From positions 1-5,960 of the forward strand of contig JACCQW010000227.1 in assembly GCA_013813955.1 (NCBI GenBank): a DNA stretch of 5,960 nucleotides, in the 5' to 3' direction. The notes under the pieces were generated by a model that was not told the DNA's origin, did not search any database, and was given only the letters and a program-made list of their open reading frames with translations. Below are positions 1 to 5,525 of this stretch, piece after piece; positions within the stretch are counted from its first letter, which is position 1, and the number at the start of each line of letters is the position of its first letter. A program made the translations under genes and the position numbers. The DNA is from Solirubrobacterales bacterium (GTDB lineage: Bacteria > Actinomycetota > Thermoleophilia > Solirubrobacterales > Solirubrobacteraceae).

Positions 1-516
1 CGGCAGGTCGGCGGCGGTCACGACGCCCGAGCCGACAGGCAGCGACGTCGACCAGGCCACGCCGCCGGCGACGGTTCCGACCACGAGCTCGGTCGATCCG
101 CCCCCGACGTCCACCACGCCCAGCTGCCCCGCCGGCGCCGCCGGCAGCGTGCCGATGGCGCCGGCGAAGGCCAGCCGCGCCTCCTCGGTCTCGCTGAGGA
201 TGCTCAGCGGCATGCACGCTGCGGCGGCCACGGAATCCGCGAGCTCATCGCGGTTGGGCGCCCGGCGCGCCGCGGCGGTCGCCACCACGCGCAGCGCGTC
301 GACTTCGAGCTCCCGCGCGAGGCGGACCTGGCGCGCAACGATCTGCACCACCTCGGCGACCTTGGGCGCCGCGATCCGCCCGTCCGCGCCGCACGCGGCG
401 CCCATGCGCGTGAACGCCCGCTCGGCCAGGACCTCGCGCAGGCGGCCCCCCTCGTCCTCGGCCACGAGCAGCCGGGTCGTGTTCGAGCCGATGTCGATGC
501 AGGCGCAGCGCGGCAC
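1..516 (-). CDS. ppx: Ppx/GppA exopolyphosphatase family protein (partial, N-terminal part)
   Basis: Family role: Ppx/GppA enzymes of the ASKHA (actin-like ATPase) fold remove terminal phosphates from polyphosphate, and GppA also hydrolyses pppGpp; they are cytoplasmic. Seen in the sequence: reading from the GTG at 516, residues 8-18 give the phosphate-1 loop DIGSNTTRLLV, residues 80-89 TAAARRAPNR match the family's TSA-R-A-N segment, 107-120 contain the LS-x-x-EEARLAF-GA stretch, and 134-144 VVDVGGGSTEL is the phosphate-2 loop. The frame stays open to the window edge, so the C-terminal half is missing from view. I prefer GTG 516 because GGAG lies 9 nt upstream and the protein then begins seven residues before DIGSN, as is usual. 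An ATG at 540 is in frame but has no ribosome binding site. The gene is divergent from the ABC exporter. Ppx versus GppA cannot be decided from this half. Confidence 0.92.
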   Translation of the reverse strand, partial: MPRCACIDIGSNTTRLLVAEDEGGRLREVLAERAFTRMGAACGADGRIAAPKVAEVVQIVARQVRLARELEVDALRVVATAAARRAPNRDELADSVAAAACMPLSILSETEEARLAFAGAIGTLPAAPAGQLGVVDVGGGSTELVVGTVAGGVAWSTSLPVGSGVVTAADLP

Positions 517-537
517 GGAGTGCGGCTCCGATCTTGG

Positions 538-544
538 CATGATG
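538..544. promoter_or_regulatory. Candidate back-to-back -10 elements between ppx and the ABC exporter
   Basis: On the plus strand CATGAT (538-543), preceded by TG one base upstream as in an extended -10, ends 6 nt before the GTG at 550, so the transcript could start at the start codon itself. On the minus strand CATCAT (544-539) would start transcription near 532 and give ppx a leader of about 16 nt that carries its GGAG ribosome binding site. Both elements share almost the same bases, as expected for a symmetric divergent promoter. No clear -35 is visible for either. This is inferred from position and weak consensus only. Confidence 0.35.
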
Positions 545-549
545 GCGTC

Positions 550-1431
550 GTGGACACGACCGCCCCGGCCATCCTGGTGCGCGACCTGCACAAGGCCTAC
601 GGGGCGGTGCAGGCCGTCGGGGGCATCGACTTCGAGGTCGCCCGTGGCGAGGTCTTCGGCCTGCTGGGACCCAATGGCGCGGGCAAGACGACCACCGTCG
701 AGATCCTCGAGGGCTACCGTGAGCGCACCAGCGGCATCGTCTCCGTCCTGGGCCATGACCCGGGCGCGCGCCCCCGTGCGCTGCGCGAGCGGCTGGGCAT
801 CGTGCTGCAGAGCAGCGGCACTTACCGCCACGTCACGCCGCGCGAGCTCGTCACGCACTGGGCCGGCCTGTATCCGAGCCCGCGCGACGTCGACGAGGTG
901 CTCGAGCTCGCCGGACTGGGCGAATGCGAGGCGGTCCTCGTGCGCCGCCTGTCGGGCGGGCAGGCGCGGCGGCTGGACTTCGCGCTGGCGCTCGTGGGCG
1001 ACCCCGAGCTGATCTTCCTCGACGAGCCGACGACCGGCTTTGACCCGGCCGCGCGCCGCGCCGCGTGGGAGACCGTCCGCGCCCTCGCCGACCTGGGAAA
1101 GACCGTGCTGCTGACCACGCACTACCTCGACGAGGCGCAGGCGCTGTGCGACCGGGTGGCCATCGTCAAGCACGGGCGGATCCTCGCCGTGGGTGCGCCC
1201 GCGGAGCTGGGCGTCGGCGAATCGTCGCGCTACCGGGTGAGCTGGCGTGACGAGGACGGCGCGCTCGTCGCGCGCGAGACCGATGACCCGACCGCGCTGC
1301 TGCACCAGCTGACCAGCGCCGCCCTCGCGCGCGGGCAGGCGCTGTGCGACCTCAGCGTGACGCGGCCGTCGCTGGAGGACGTGTACCTCGAGCTCACGGC
1401 CGAGAGGCGCGAGGTCCAGGACGCGCGATGA
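550..1431 (+). CDS. ABC-2 type exporter, ATP-binding subunit (DrrA-like)
   Basis: ATPase subunit of an ABC exporter that powers efflux of a small hydrophobic compound or lipid through the permease encoded next; it acts at the inner face of the membrane. Seen in 293 residues: Walker A GPNGAGKTT at 40-48, Q-loop glutamine at 87, signature LSGGQ at 134-138, Walker B LIFLDEP at 154-160, and switch histidine H191 in LLTTHYLDEA. The C-terminal RPSLEDVYLELT (272-283) is typical of the CcmA/DrrA group, which has a short accessory domain after the nucleotide-binding domain. All catalytic residues are intact and the length is normal. I chose GTG 550 because the conserved part starts soon after it and a -10-like element lies 6 nt upstream; a GTG at 520 would add 10 residues and overlap ppx if that gene starts at 540. 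The substrate cannot be read from the sequence. Confidence 0.93.
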   Translation: MDTTAPAILVRDLHKAYGAVQAVGGIDFEVARGEVFGLLGPNGAGKTTTVEILEGYRERTSGIVSVLGHDPGARPRALRERLGIVLQSSGTYRHVTPRELVTHWAGLYPSPRDVDEVLELAGLGECEAVLVRRLSGGQARRLDFALALVGDPELIFLDEPTTGFDPAARRAAWETVRALADLGKTVLLTTHYLDEAQALCDRVAIVKHGRILAVGAPAELGVGESSRYRVSWRDEDGALVARETDDPTALLHQLTSAALARGQALCDLSVTRPSLEDVYLELTAERREVQDAR

Positions 1432-2177
1432 CCGAGACGCTCTCCCTAACGTGGCGCCAGTACCGCCTGGAGCGCCGCATGTTCTGGCGCAACCCCAGCG
1501 CGGCGTTCTTCAACTTCCTGCTGCCGCTGCTGTTCCTCGCGCTGTTCGGGGCGATCCTGGCCGGCGACCAGGACCAGCTCGACGTCATCGTGCCCGGCAT
1601 CGCCGGCATGGCGGTCATGTCGACCACGTTCTCCGCGCTGGCGATGAACATGGTCTTCCTGCGCGAGCAGGGCGTGCTCAAGCGCCTGCGCGGGACGCCG
1701 CTGCCCACCGGCGCCTACCTCGGCGGCCTGGCGGCCCATGCGGTGACCAACACCGCGATCCAGCTGACGATCGTCATCGGCGCGGGCGCCGCGGTGTTCG
1801 GGACCGGCTGGCCGCGCCACTGGTTGGAGCTCGCCGTCTTCGTGGCCGTGGGCGTGGTCTGCTTCGCGGCGCTTGGCGTCGCGCTGGCGCACGCCATCCC
1901 GAACTTCGACTCCGCGCCCGCCTACGTCAACGCGGTCTTCCTGCCGGTCATCTTCATCAGCGGCGTCTTCTACGACGCCGACAACGCCCCGGCATTTCTG
2001 CGCGACATCGCTCAGGCGCTGCCCCTCACCCACCTCATCGACGGCCTCTCGGGTGCGATGGTCACCGGCGCGGGGCTGGCGGACAACCTGTCCGGCCTCG
2101 CGGTCATCGCCATCTGGGCCGTGGCGGGCGTCGTGCTCGCCGTCCGCGGCTTCAGCTGGGAGGCGCGCCGGGGCTGA
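1428..2177 (+). CDS. ABC-2 type exporter, permease subunit (DrrB-like)
   Basis: Membrane half of the exporter with the preceding ATPase. The 249-residue protein shows about six hydrophobic segments: roughly 26-45, 52-76, 97-124, 132-157, 167-183 and 221-241. Between segments 2 and 3 the loop FLREQGVLKRLRGTPLP (78-93) is the characteristic cytoplasmic coupling region of DrrB/ABC2_membrane permeases. The size is typical of the family. The ATG overlaps the ATPase stop codon as ATGA, which indicates translational coupling and a 1:1 operon; AGGA lies about 6 nt upstream of the start. An in-frame upstream ATG at 1344 would lie entirely inside the ATPase gene and is rejected. The gene ends 3 bp from the convergent TetR gene, leaving no room for a separate terminator. 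DrrAB-like pairs often export antibiotics or lipids, but the substrate here is unknown. Confidence 0.93.
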   Translation: MTETLSLTWRQYRLERRMFWRNPSAAFFNFLLPLLFLALFGAILAGDQDQLDVIVPGIAGMAVMSTTFSALAMNMVFLREQGVLKRLRGTPLPTGAYLGGLAAHAVTNTAIQLTIVIGAGAAVFGTGWPRHWLELAVFVAVGVVCFAALGVALAHAIPNFDSAPAYVNAVFLPVIFISGVFYDADNAPAFLRDIAQALPLTHLIDGLSGAMVTGAGLADNLSGLAVIAIWAVAGVVLAVRGFSWEARRG

Positions 2178-2180
2178 GGG

Positions 2181-2786
2181 TCACGCCGCGCGGCGGGCCA
2201 GCGCCCGCTCGAGGAAGGGGCCGAGCAGCATCGTCACGGAGGCGGCGGTCATGGTGGTGTCGCCCTTGGGCAGGGCCGCGTAGCTGATCGCCAGGCGCAC
2301 GAGGCACTCGGCCAGCATCTCTGCGTCGGTGCGGCCCACCTGCGGCCAGGCGGCGACGATGATCGCCGTCAGCCGCTCGGCGGCGCGCTCCACCAGCGGC
2401 CGGCCCTGGGTCGTGACGAGCGGCAACATGCCGTCGCCGCCGCCGTCCTCGATCACGCTGCGCACGAGCGGGTCGTCCGCGGCGGCGGTGAGGAAGACGT
2501 CGAACGCCGCGCTCAGCGCGGCGTGCGGGTCGCCGCGGCGCTCACCGATCGCCCCCTCGACGGCGATCAGGAAGCGGTCGCCCTCGCGCAGCACGAAGGC
2601 CTGGGCGAACTCGTCGCGCGAGCCGAACTCGTTGTAGAGCGTCTGACGGCTGACGCCGGCCGCGCTCGCGACGTCGGCCATCGTCACCTCCGGCCACGTG
2701 CGCTCGCGCAACTGGTCACGCGCGGCGTCGAGCAGCGTGTCGCGTAGCAGCGCGCGCGCCGCGACCGCGTAGGGTGCGCGGCCCAT
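2181..2786 (-). CDS. TetR/AcrR family transcriptional regulator, last gene of the alkB operon
   Basis: DNA-binding regulator of 201 residues, the usual TetR size. The N-terminal helix-turn-helix spans about 34-60, with VTMADVASAAGVSRQTLYNEFGSR matching the TetR signature closely (recognition helix around SRQTLYNEF). The remaining helical part is the divergent ligand-binding and dimer domain. The ATG (2786-2784) overlaps the rubredoxin stop as TGATG, so it is translationally coupled to alkB-rubredoxin. An upstream in-frame ATG at 2840 would overlap rubredoxin by 55 bp and is less likely. In several actinobacteria a TetR gene (AlkU/AlkX type) closes the alkB operon and controls it, so autoregulation of this operon is the simplest inference. 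Because it is also convergent with the DrrAB-like exporter at 3 bp, a role in exporter control cannot be excluded, but the overlap ties it to alkB. Confidence 0.92.
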   Translation of the reverse strand: MGRAPYAVAARALLRDTLLDAARDQLRERTWPEVTMADVASAAGVSRQTLYNEFGSRDEFAQAFVLREGDRFLIAVEGAIGERRGDPHAALSAAFDVFLTAAADDPLVRSVIEDGGGDGMLPLVTTQGRPLVERAAERLTAIIVAAWPQVGRTDAEMLAECLVRLAISYAALPKGDTTMTAASVTMLLGPFLERALARRAA

Positions 2787-2953
2787 CAGCCGTCCAGCGG
2801 CTCGAAGTCGACCTTGTCGCGCACCCCGCAGTCCGGGCACACCCAGTCGTCGGGCACCTCGCCGAAGGGCGTCCCCGGGGGGAATCCCTCACGGGGATGG
2901 CCGGCCTGCTCGTCGTAGACGTAGCCGCAGCCCGGGCACTCGTGGCGGCTCAT
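2786..2953 (-). CDS. rubA: Rubredoxin, AlkG1-like, electron carrier next to AlkB
   Basis: Small soluble iron-sulfur protein (55 residues, normal for a rubredoxin) that passes electrons from a rubredoxin reductase to the alkane hydroxylase. One iron is held by four cysteines: C6 and C9 in ECPGCGYVYDE and C39 and C42 in VCPDCGVRDK. The conserved middle part, EGFPPGTPF then VPDDWVCPDCG, is complete. After the second knuckle the sequence is V-R-D-K-V-D-F, with an arginine at 45. As I recall, an extra arginine there marks AlkG1-type rubredoxins, which unlike the AlkG2 type do not support alkane hydroxylation in complementation tests. The start ATG overlaps the alkB stop as ATGA, with GGGAG about 10 nt upstream; the stop overlaps the TetR start. 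A much longer reading frame upstream of this ATG is antisense-like noise inside alkB. Identity as rubredoxin is certain; the subtype is an inference. Confidence 0.95.
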   Translation of the reverse strand: MSRHECPGCGYVYDEQAGHPREGFPPGTPFGEVPDDWVCPDCGVRDKVDFEPLDG

Positions 2954-4128
2954 GCCCCGGCGGCTCCCGAGTAGCGGGACATCACCCGCTCCCGCTGGCG
3001 GGGGTAGACGTTGACCCGGGTGAGGTCGCCCTCGTAGTGCTCGAGGACGCGGTGGTCCATCACCCGCCGCCACAGCGGCGGGAGGATCGCGGCCAGGATC
3101 ATCCCCGCGTAGCCGGTGGGCAGCTGGGGCGCCTCGTCGAAGTGGCGCAGCGCCTGATAGCGGCGCATCGGATTGGCGTGATGGTCGGAGTGGCGCTGCA
3201 GGTGGTACAGCAGCACGTTGGAGGCGACGTTGTTGGAGTTCCAGCTGTGCTCGGGGGCGCAGCGCTCGTAGCGGCCGTCCTCGCGCCGGCCGCGCAGCAG
3301 CCCGTAGTGCTCGAGGTAGTTGACGACCTCCAGCAGGCTGAAGCCCACGACGGCCTGCACGAGCAGATAGGGCGCGACGACCCACCCGAAGACCGCGACG
3401 AGCACGGCGAAGAGGACGACGCTCATCGCCCACGCGTTGAGCACGTCGTTGCGCAGCGTCCAGGGCGAGGAGTCCAGGCGGTCCAGGCGCGCGCTCTCGA
3501 TCTCCCAGCTCGAGCGCAGGCTGCCAAGCACGGTGCGCGGCAGAAACGCCCAGAAGCTCTCCCCGAGGCGCGAGCTCGCGGGATCATCGGGGGTGGCGAC
3601 GCGAACGTGGTGGCCGCGGTTGTGCTCGATGAAGAAGTGCCCGTAGCCGCTCTGCGCGAGCGCGACCTTGCTGAGCCAGCGCTCGACGCTGCCGCGCTTG
3701 TGGCCGAGCTCGTGGGCGGTGTTGATGGCGATCCCGCTCACCATGCCGACCGAGAGCGCCAGGCCGATGCTGTCCAGCACCGAGAGCTCCCCGCCCGCCC
3801 ACAGCGCGCAGGCGAACACGAGGCCGGCGTACTGGATCGGCAGGTACAGGTACGTGCACCACCGGTAGTAGCGGTCCTGCTCGAGCCACTTGATGACGCT
3901 GTCAGGCGGGTTCTCGGCGTCCTTGCCGACGATGAGATCGAGCACCGGGAAGATCCCGAAGACGAGGATCGGGCCGAAGAACCAGAAGAGGTCCAGCCCG
4001 GTCGCCGCGACGAGGCCGAAGCTCACGAAGGGCAGGGTGGGCACGAAGAGGCCCAGCAGCCAGGCGTAGCGCTTGCCGTCGCGCCACGTGGCGGTCGACG
4101 GGCTGTGCGTGGAGGCGATCGTGGACAT
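2950..4128 (-). CDS. alkB: Alkane 1-monooxygenase (AlkB), membrane non-haem di-iron hydroxylase
   Basis: Integral membrane enzyme that converts n-alkanes plus O2 to primary alcohols, using two electrons delivered by rubredoxin. The 392-residue length fits AlkB (about 400). All histidine motifs that bind the two irons are intact: HELGHK at 139-144, EHNRGHH at 168-174 and LQRHSDHH at 310-317. The AlkB-specific NYLEHYGL at 270-277 separates it from fatty acid desaturases and from xylene monooxygenase. GKDAENPPD at 68-76 is another conserved family stretch. Hydrophobic segments lie near 23-41, 45-66, 93-113, 118-136, 235-258 and 339-354. The ATG at 4128 is the first available start. A TTGACA promoter with a -10-like AAAGCT ends 6 nt before it, suggesting a leaderless mRNA. 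It heads the alkB-rubredoxin-TetR operon. Chain-length range cannot be judged from sequence alone. No reductase gene is present in the window. Confidence 0.97.
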   Translation of the reverse strand: MSTIASTHSPSTATWRDGKRYAWLLGLFVPTLPFVSFGLVAATGLDLFWFFGPILVFGIFPVLDLIVGKDAENPPDSVIKWLEQDRYYRWCTYLYLPIQYAGLVFACALWAGGELSVLDSIGLALSVGMVSGIAINTAHELGHKRGSVERWLSKVALAQSGYGHFFIEHNRGHHVRVATPDDPASSRLGESFWAFLPRTVLGSLRSSWEIESARLDRLDSSPWTLRNDVLNAWAMSVVLFAVLVAVFGWVVAPYLLVQAVVGFSLLEVVNYLEHYGLLRGRREDGRYERCAPEHSWNSNNVASNVLLYHLQRHSDHHANPMRRYQALRHFDEAPQLPTGYAGMILAAILPPLWRRVMDHRVLEHYEGDLTRVNVYPRQRERVMSRYSGAAGA

Positions 4129-4134
4129 GGGGCG

Positions 4135-4163
4135 AGCTTTACATCTCCGGCTACATGTGTCAA
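4135..4163 (-). promoter_or_regulatory. Candidate alkB promoter (leaderless)
   Basis: Reading the minus strand, a perfect -35 TTGACA (4163-4158) is followed by a 17-nt spacer and AAAGCT (4140-4135), which has the A2 and T6 of a -10 box. Six nt later comes the alkB ATG, so position +1 falls on the A of the start codon. A TAAAGC hexamer shifted by one base is an equivalent choice. The promoter fills the 35-bp gap after the GNAT stop codon, and the local base composition is clearly more AT-rich than the surrounding genes. Read-through from the GNAT gene remains possible. Confidence 0.6.
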
Positions 4164-4793
4164 CTAGTCCGACAGATCATCCGTCAGTGTCACGAACGCC
4201 GGCGGTGGCGCCCCGGCCACCTGCACGGAGACCGCGCGTAGCGGGCCCGCATCCCAATCGGCGCACAGCAGGCTGAACACCGCGACGTCGAGCGCCCGGC
4301 CGGCGTGGCGGTGGTACGCGCGCAGCGTCCCCTCCCGGCGAAAGCCGATGCCCTCCAGCGCGCGCTGCGAGCGGGCATGCTCGACGTTGGCGTAGCCGGT
4401 CAGGCGCTGCAGGCCGAGCACGTCGAAGGCCAGGTGGCACATGAGCGCCTTGACCTCGCGGTTGGCGCCCGTCCCCCACCGCTCGCGCCCGAGCCAGGTC
4501 CCGATCGTGGCGCGGCGGTCGCGTGGCGCGAACTCCGACAGGCCGCTGATCCCGATCGGCCCCGTCCGCGGGTCCTCGACCACGAGGTCGAGCTGCTCGC
4601 CGCGGGCGCGCTGGCCGGGCAGGCGGCCGAGGTAGGCACGGGCCTCGTCGATGCGCTCGTAGGGGCCCCAGGAGAACCAGCGGGTCACCTCGGGGTCGCG
4701 AGCCAGCGCGAACAGCGCGCCGGCGTCGCCGGCACGCGGGATGCGCACCCGCAGGGTCGGGCCGGTGAGCTCGAGCGTGCCTGAGTCGTCCAC
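4164..4793 (-). CDS. GNAT family N-acetyltransferase (RimJ/RimL-like, Acetyltransf_3)
   Basis: Cytoplasmic enzyme that transfers an acetyl group from acetyl-CoA to an amine of a protein or small molecule. In 209 residues: the opening LTGPTLRVRIPRAGDAGALFAL (9-30) is the usual RimJ/RimL start; IGTWLGRERWGTGANREVKALM (97-118) holds the acetyl-CoA pyrophosphate loop R-x-x-G-x-G/A; and LQRLTGYANVEHARSQRALEGIGFRREGTLR (128-158) is the conserved GNAT motif B region. A tail of about 30 residues after LLCADWD, proline and alanine rich, goes beyond the usual fold. I chose GTG 4793 because TAGTGT lies 7 nt upstream and the reading frame further upstream runs antisense through the metallophosphoesterase gene; GTG 4802 is a near alternative. 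It is divergent from the phosphoesterase and lies directly upstream of alkB on the same strand. The substrate is unknown. Confidence 0.88.
   Translation of the reverse strand: MDDSGTLELTGPTLRVRIPRAGDAGALFALARDPEVTRWFSWGPYERIDEARAYLGRLPGQRARGEQLDLVVEDPRTGPIGISGLSEFAPRDRRATIGTWLGRERWGTGANREVKALMCHLAFDVLGLQRLTGYANVEHARSQRALEGIGFRREGTLRAYHRHAGRALDVAVFSLLCADWDAGPLRAVSVQVAGAPPPAFVTLTDDLSD
4171..4185. promoter_or_regulatory. Candidate operator dyad upstream of the alkB promoter
   Basis: GACAGATCATCCGTC is an inverted repeat with an odd centre at 4178: six of its seven base pairs are symmetric (GAC-x-GAT-C-ATC-x-GTC), and one further pair (4169/4187) extends it outward. It is centred about 50 bp upstream of the predicted alkB transcription start, just beyond the -35 box, and lies in the last codons of the GNAT gene. 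The size suits a TetR-family dimer, and the TetR gene of the operon is the obvious candidate to bind it. A site upstream of -35 would fit activation or autoregulation by looping as well as repression. The functional link is inferred. Confidence 0.35.
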
Positions 4794-4799
4794 CCGGGG

Positions 4800-4807
4800 C
4801 ACACTAT
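4800..4807. promoter_or_regulatory. Candidate shared bidirectional -10 element (GNAT / metallophosphoesterase)
   Basis: Only 19 bp separate the two divergent start codons (GTG 4793 on minus, GTG 4813 on plus). In it, plus-strand CACACT (4800-4805) or CACTAT (4802-4807) and minus-strand TAGTGT (4806-4801) each show the A2/T6 pattern of a -10 box, 5-7 nt from their respective start codons. One short AT-containing patch therefore seems to serve both directions with leaderless mRNAs. Neither gene has a Shine-Dalgarno sequence in the gap. There is no obvious -35 on either side, and those regions are coding. Confidence 0.4.
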
Positions 4808-4812
4808 GGGCC

Positions 4813-5514
4813 GTGCTCGCGCTCCTGTACGACATCCACGGCAACCTGCCGGCGCTGGACGCGGTCCTCGCCGACGCCCGCGAGCAGGGCGCCGAGCGCT
4901 GGTTGATCGGCGGCGACGTGGCGCTGTTCGGCCCGTGGCCGGCGGACACTGTCGCGCGGCTGCGCGAGCTCGAGCCCGCGACGTGGATCCGCGGCAACGC
5001 CGAGCGCTGGACGGCCGATCCGTCCGGCGCGCCCGACGGCGATCCCGTGCAGGGCGGGGTCGCGGCGGCGCGGGATGCGCTGGGCGACGCGGTCGTGGCC
5101 GAGCTGGCCGCCCTGCCCGAGAGCGTCGCGGTCGACGACGCCACGCGCGCCTGGCACGGCTCGCCGGTCAGCGACGTGCGCTCCTTCCTCCCCCAGCCGG
5201 CGGACGACGAGGCCGAGCTGCTGGCGGGCGTGACCGAGCGCCGGCTGATCTTCGGCCACACCCACCTGCCCTTCCGGCGGACGTCGAATGTCGAGGCCAT
5301 CGAGCTCGTCAACCCCGGCAGCGTGGGCATCCCGCTCGACGGCGATCCGCGGGCGGCCTACGCGCTGCTGCACCCGGGCGGCGAGGTCGAGCACCGGCGC
5401 GTGGCCTACGACCATGCGGCCAGCGCGGCCGCGCTGCGCGAGCGCTACGGCGACGCCGGCTGGATCGCGGCACCCGAACATCGCATCGCCAACGCGCGCC
5501 TCGAGGGATCCTGA
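4813..5514 (+). CDS. Calcineurin-like metallophosphoesterase (YfcE/MPP superfamily)
   Basis: Di-metal phosphoesterase, probably a soluble phosphodiesterase or phosphatase of unknown substrate. The 233 residues carry the full metal-ligand set in order: YDIHGN (D7, H9), GGDVALFGP (D35), RGNAER (N62), WHGSP (H115) and FGHTHLPF (H149, H151), followed by VNPGSVGIPLDGDPRAAYALL, which is the standard closing segment of this family. The GNAER form in place of GNHD/E is common in the YfcE-like group, so the active site looks complete. A tyrosine replaces the more usual serine before DIHGN. The start GTG 4813 sits right at the conserved beginning, with a -10-like element 5-7 nt upstream and no ribosome binding site. 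Starting at 4741 would place the first residues inside the GNAT gene. The frame beginning with ATG 4806 is a shadow with arginine-rich, family-free content. Function beyond the fold is not assignable. Confidence 0.93.
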   Translation: MLALLYDIHGNLPALDAVLADAREQGAERWLIGGDVALFGPWPADTVARLRELEPATWIRGNAERWTADPSGAPDGDPVQGGVAAARDALGDAVVAELAALPESVAVDDATRAWHGSPVSDVRSFLPQPADDEAELLAGVTERRLIFGHTHLPFRRTSNVEAIELVNPGSVGIPLDGDPRAAYALLHPGGEVEHRRVAYDHAASAAALRERYGDAGWIAAPEHRIANARLEGS

Positions 5515-5525
5515 GCGCGGCGCGG

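Noticed and set aside
149..1012. 287-codon plus-strand frame across ppx and the ATPase gene
   Set aside because: It spans two genes in the wrong frame or strand and is Ser/Arg/Ala rich with no motif.
2954..3433. N-terminal extension of the rubredoxin frame to 215 residues
   Set aside because: It lies out of frame within alkB and is arginine-rich; the rubredoxin starts at ATG 2953 with its own GGGAG.
4143..4151. GGAG followed by ATG-TAA on the minus strand upstream of alkB (start-stop element)
   Set aside because: If transcription starts at the alkB ATG, as the promoter geometry suggests, this element is not transcribed in the alkB mRNA; a two-codon frame is also easily a coincidence.
3037..4167. 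Long plus-strand open frame of 376 codons opposite alkB
   Set aside because: It is antisense to a gene with every AlkB motif; its composition (valine, alanine, arginine, glutamate rich, no domain) is that of a high-GC shadow frame.
4794..5330. Upstream extension of the GNAT frame to 388 residues
   Set aside because: The extension is antisense to the metallophosphoesterase, is serine/alanine/arginine rich and matches no domain; the GNAT fold begins right after GTG 4793.
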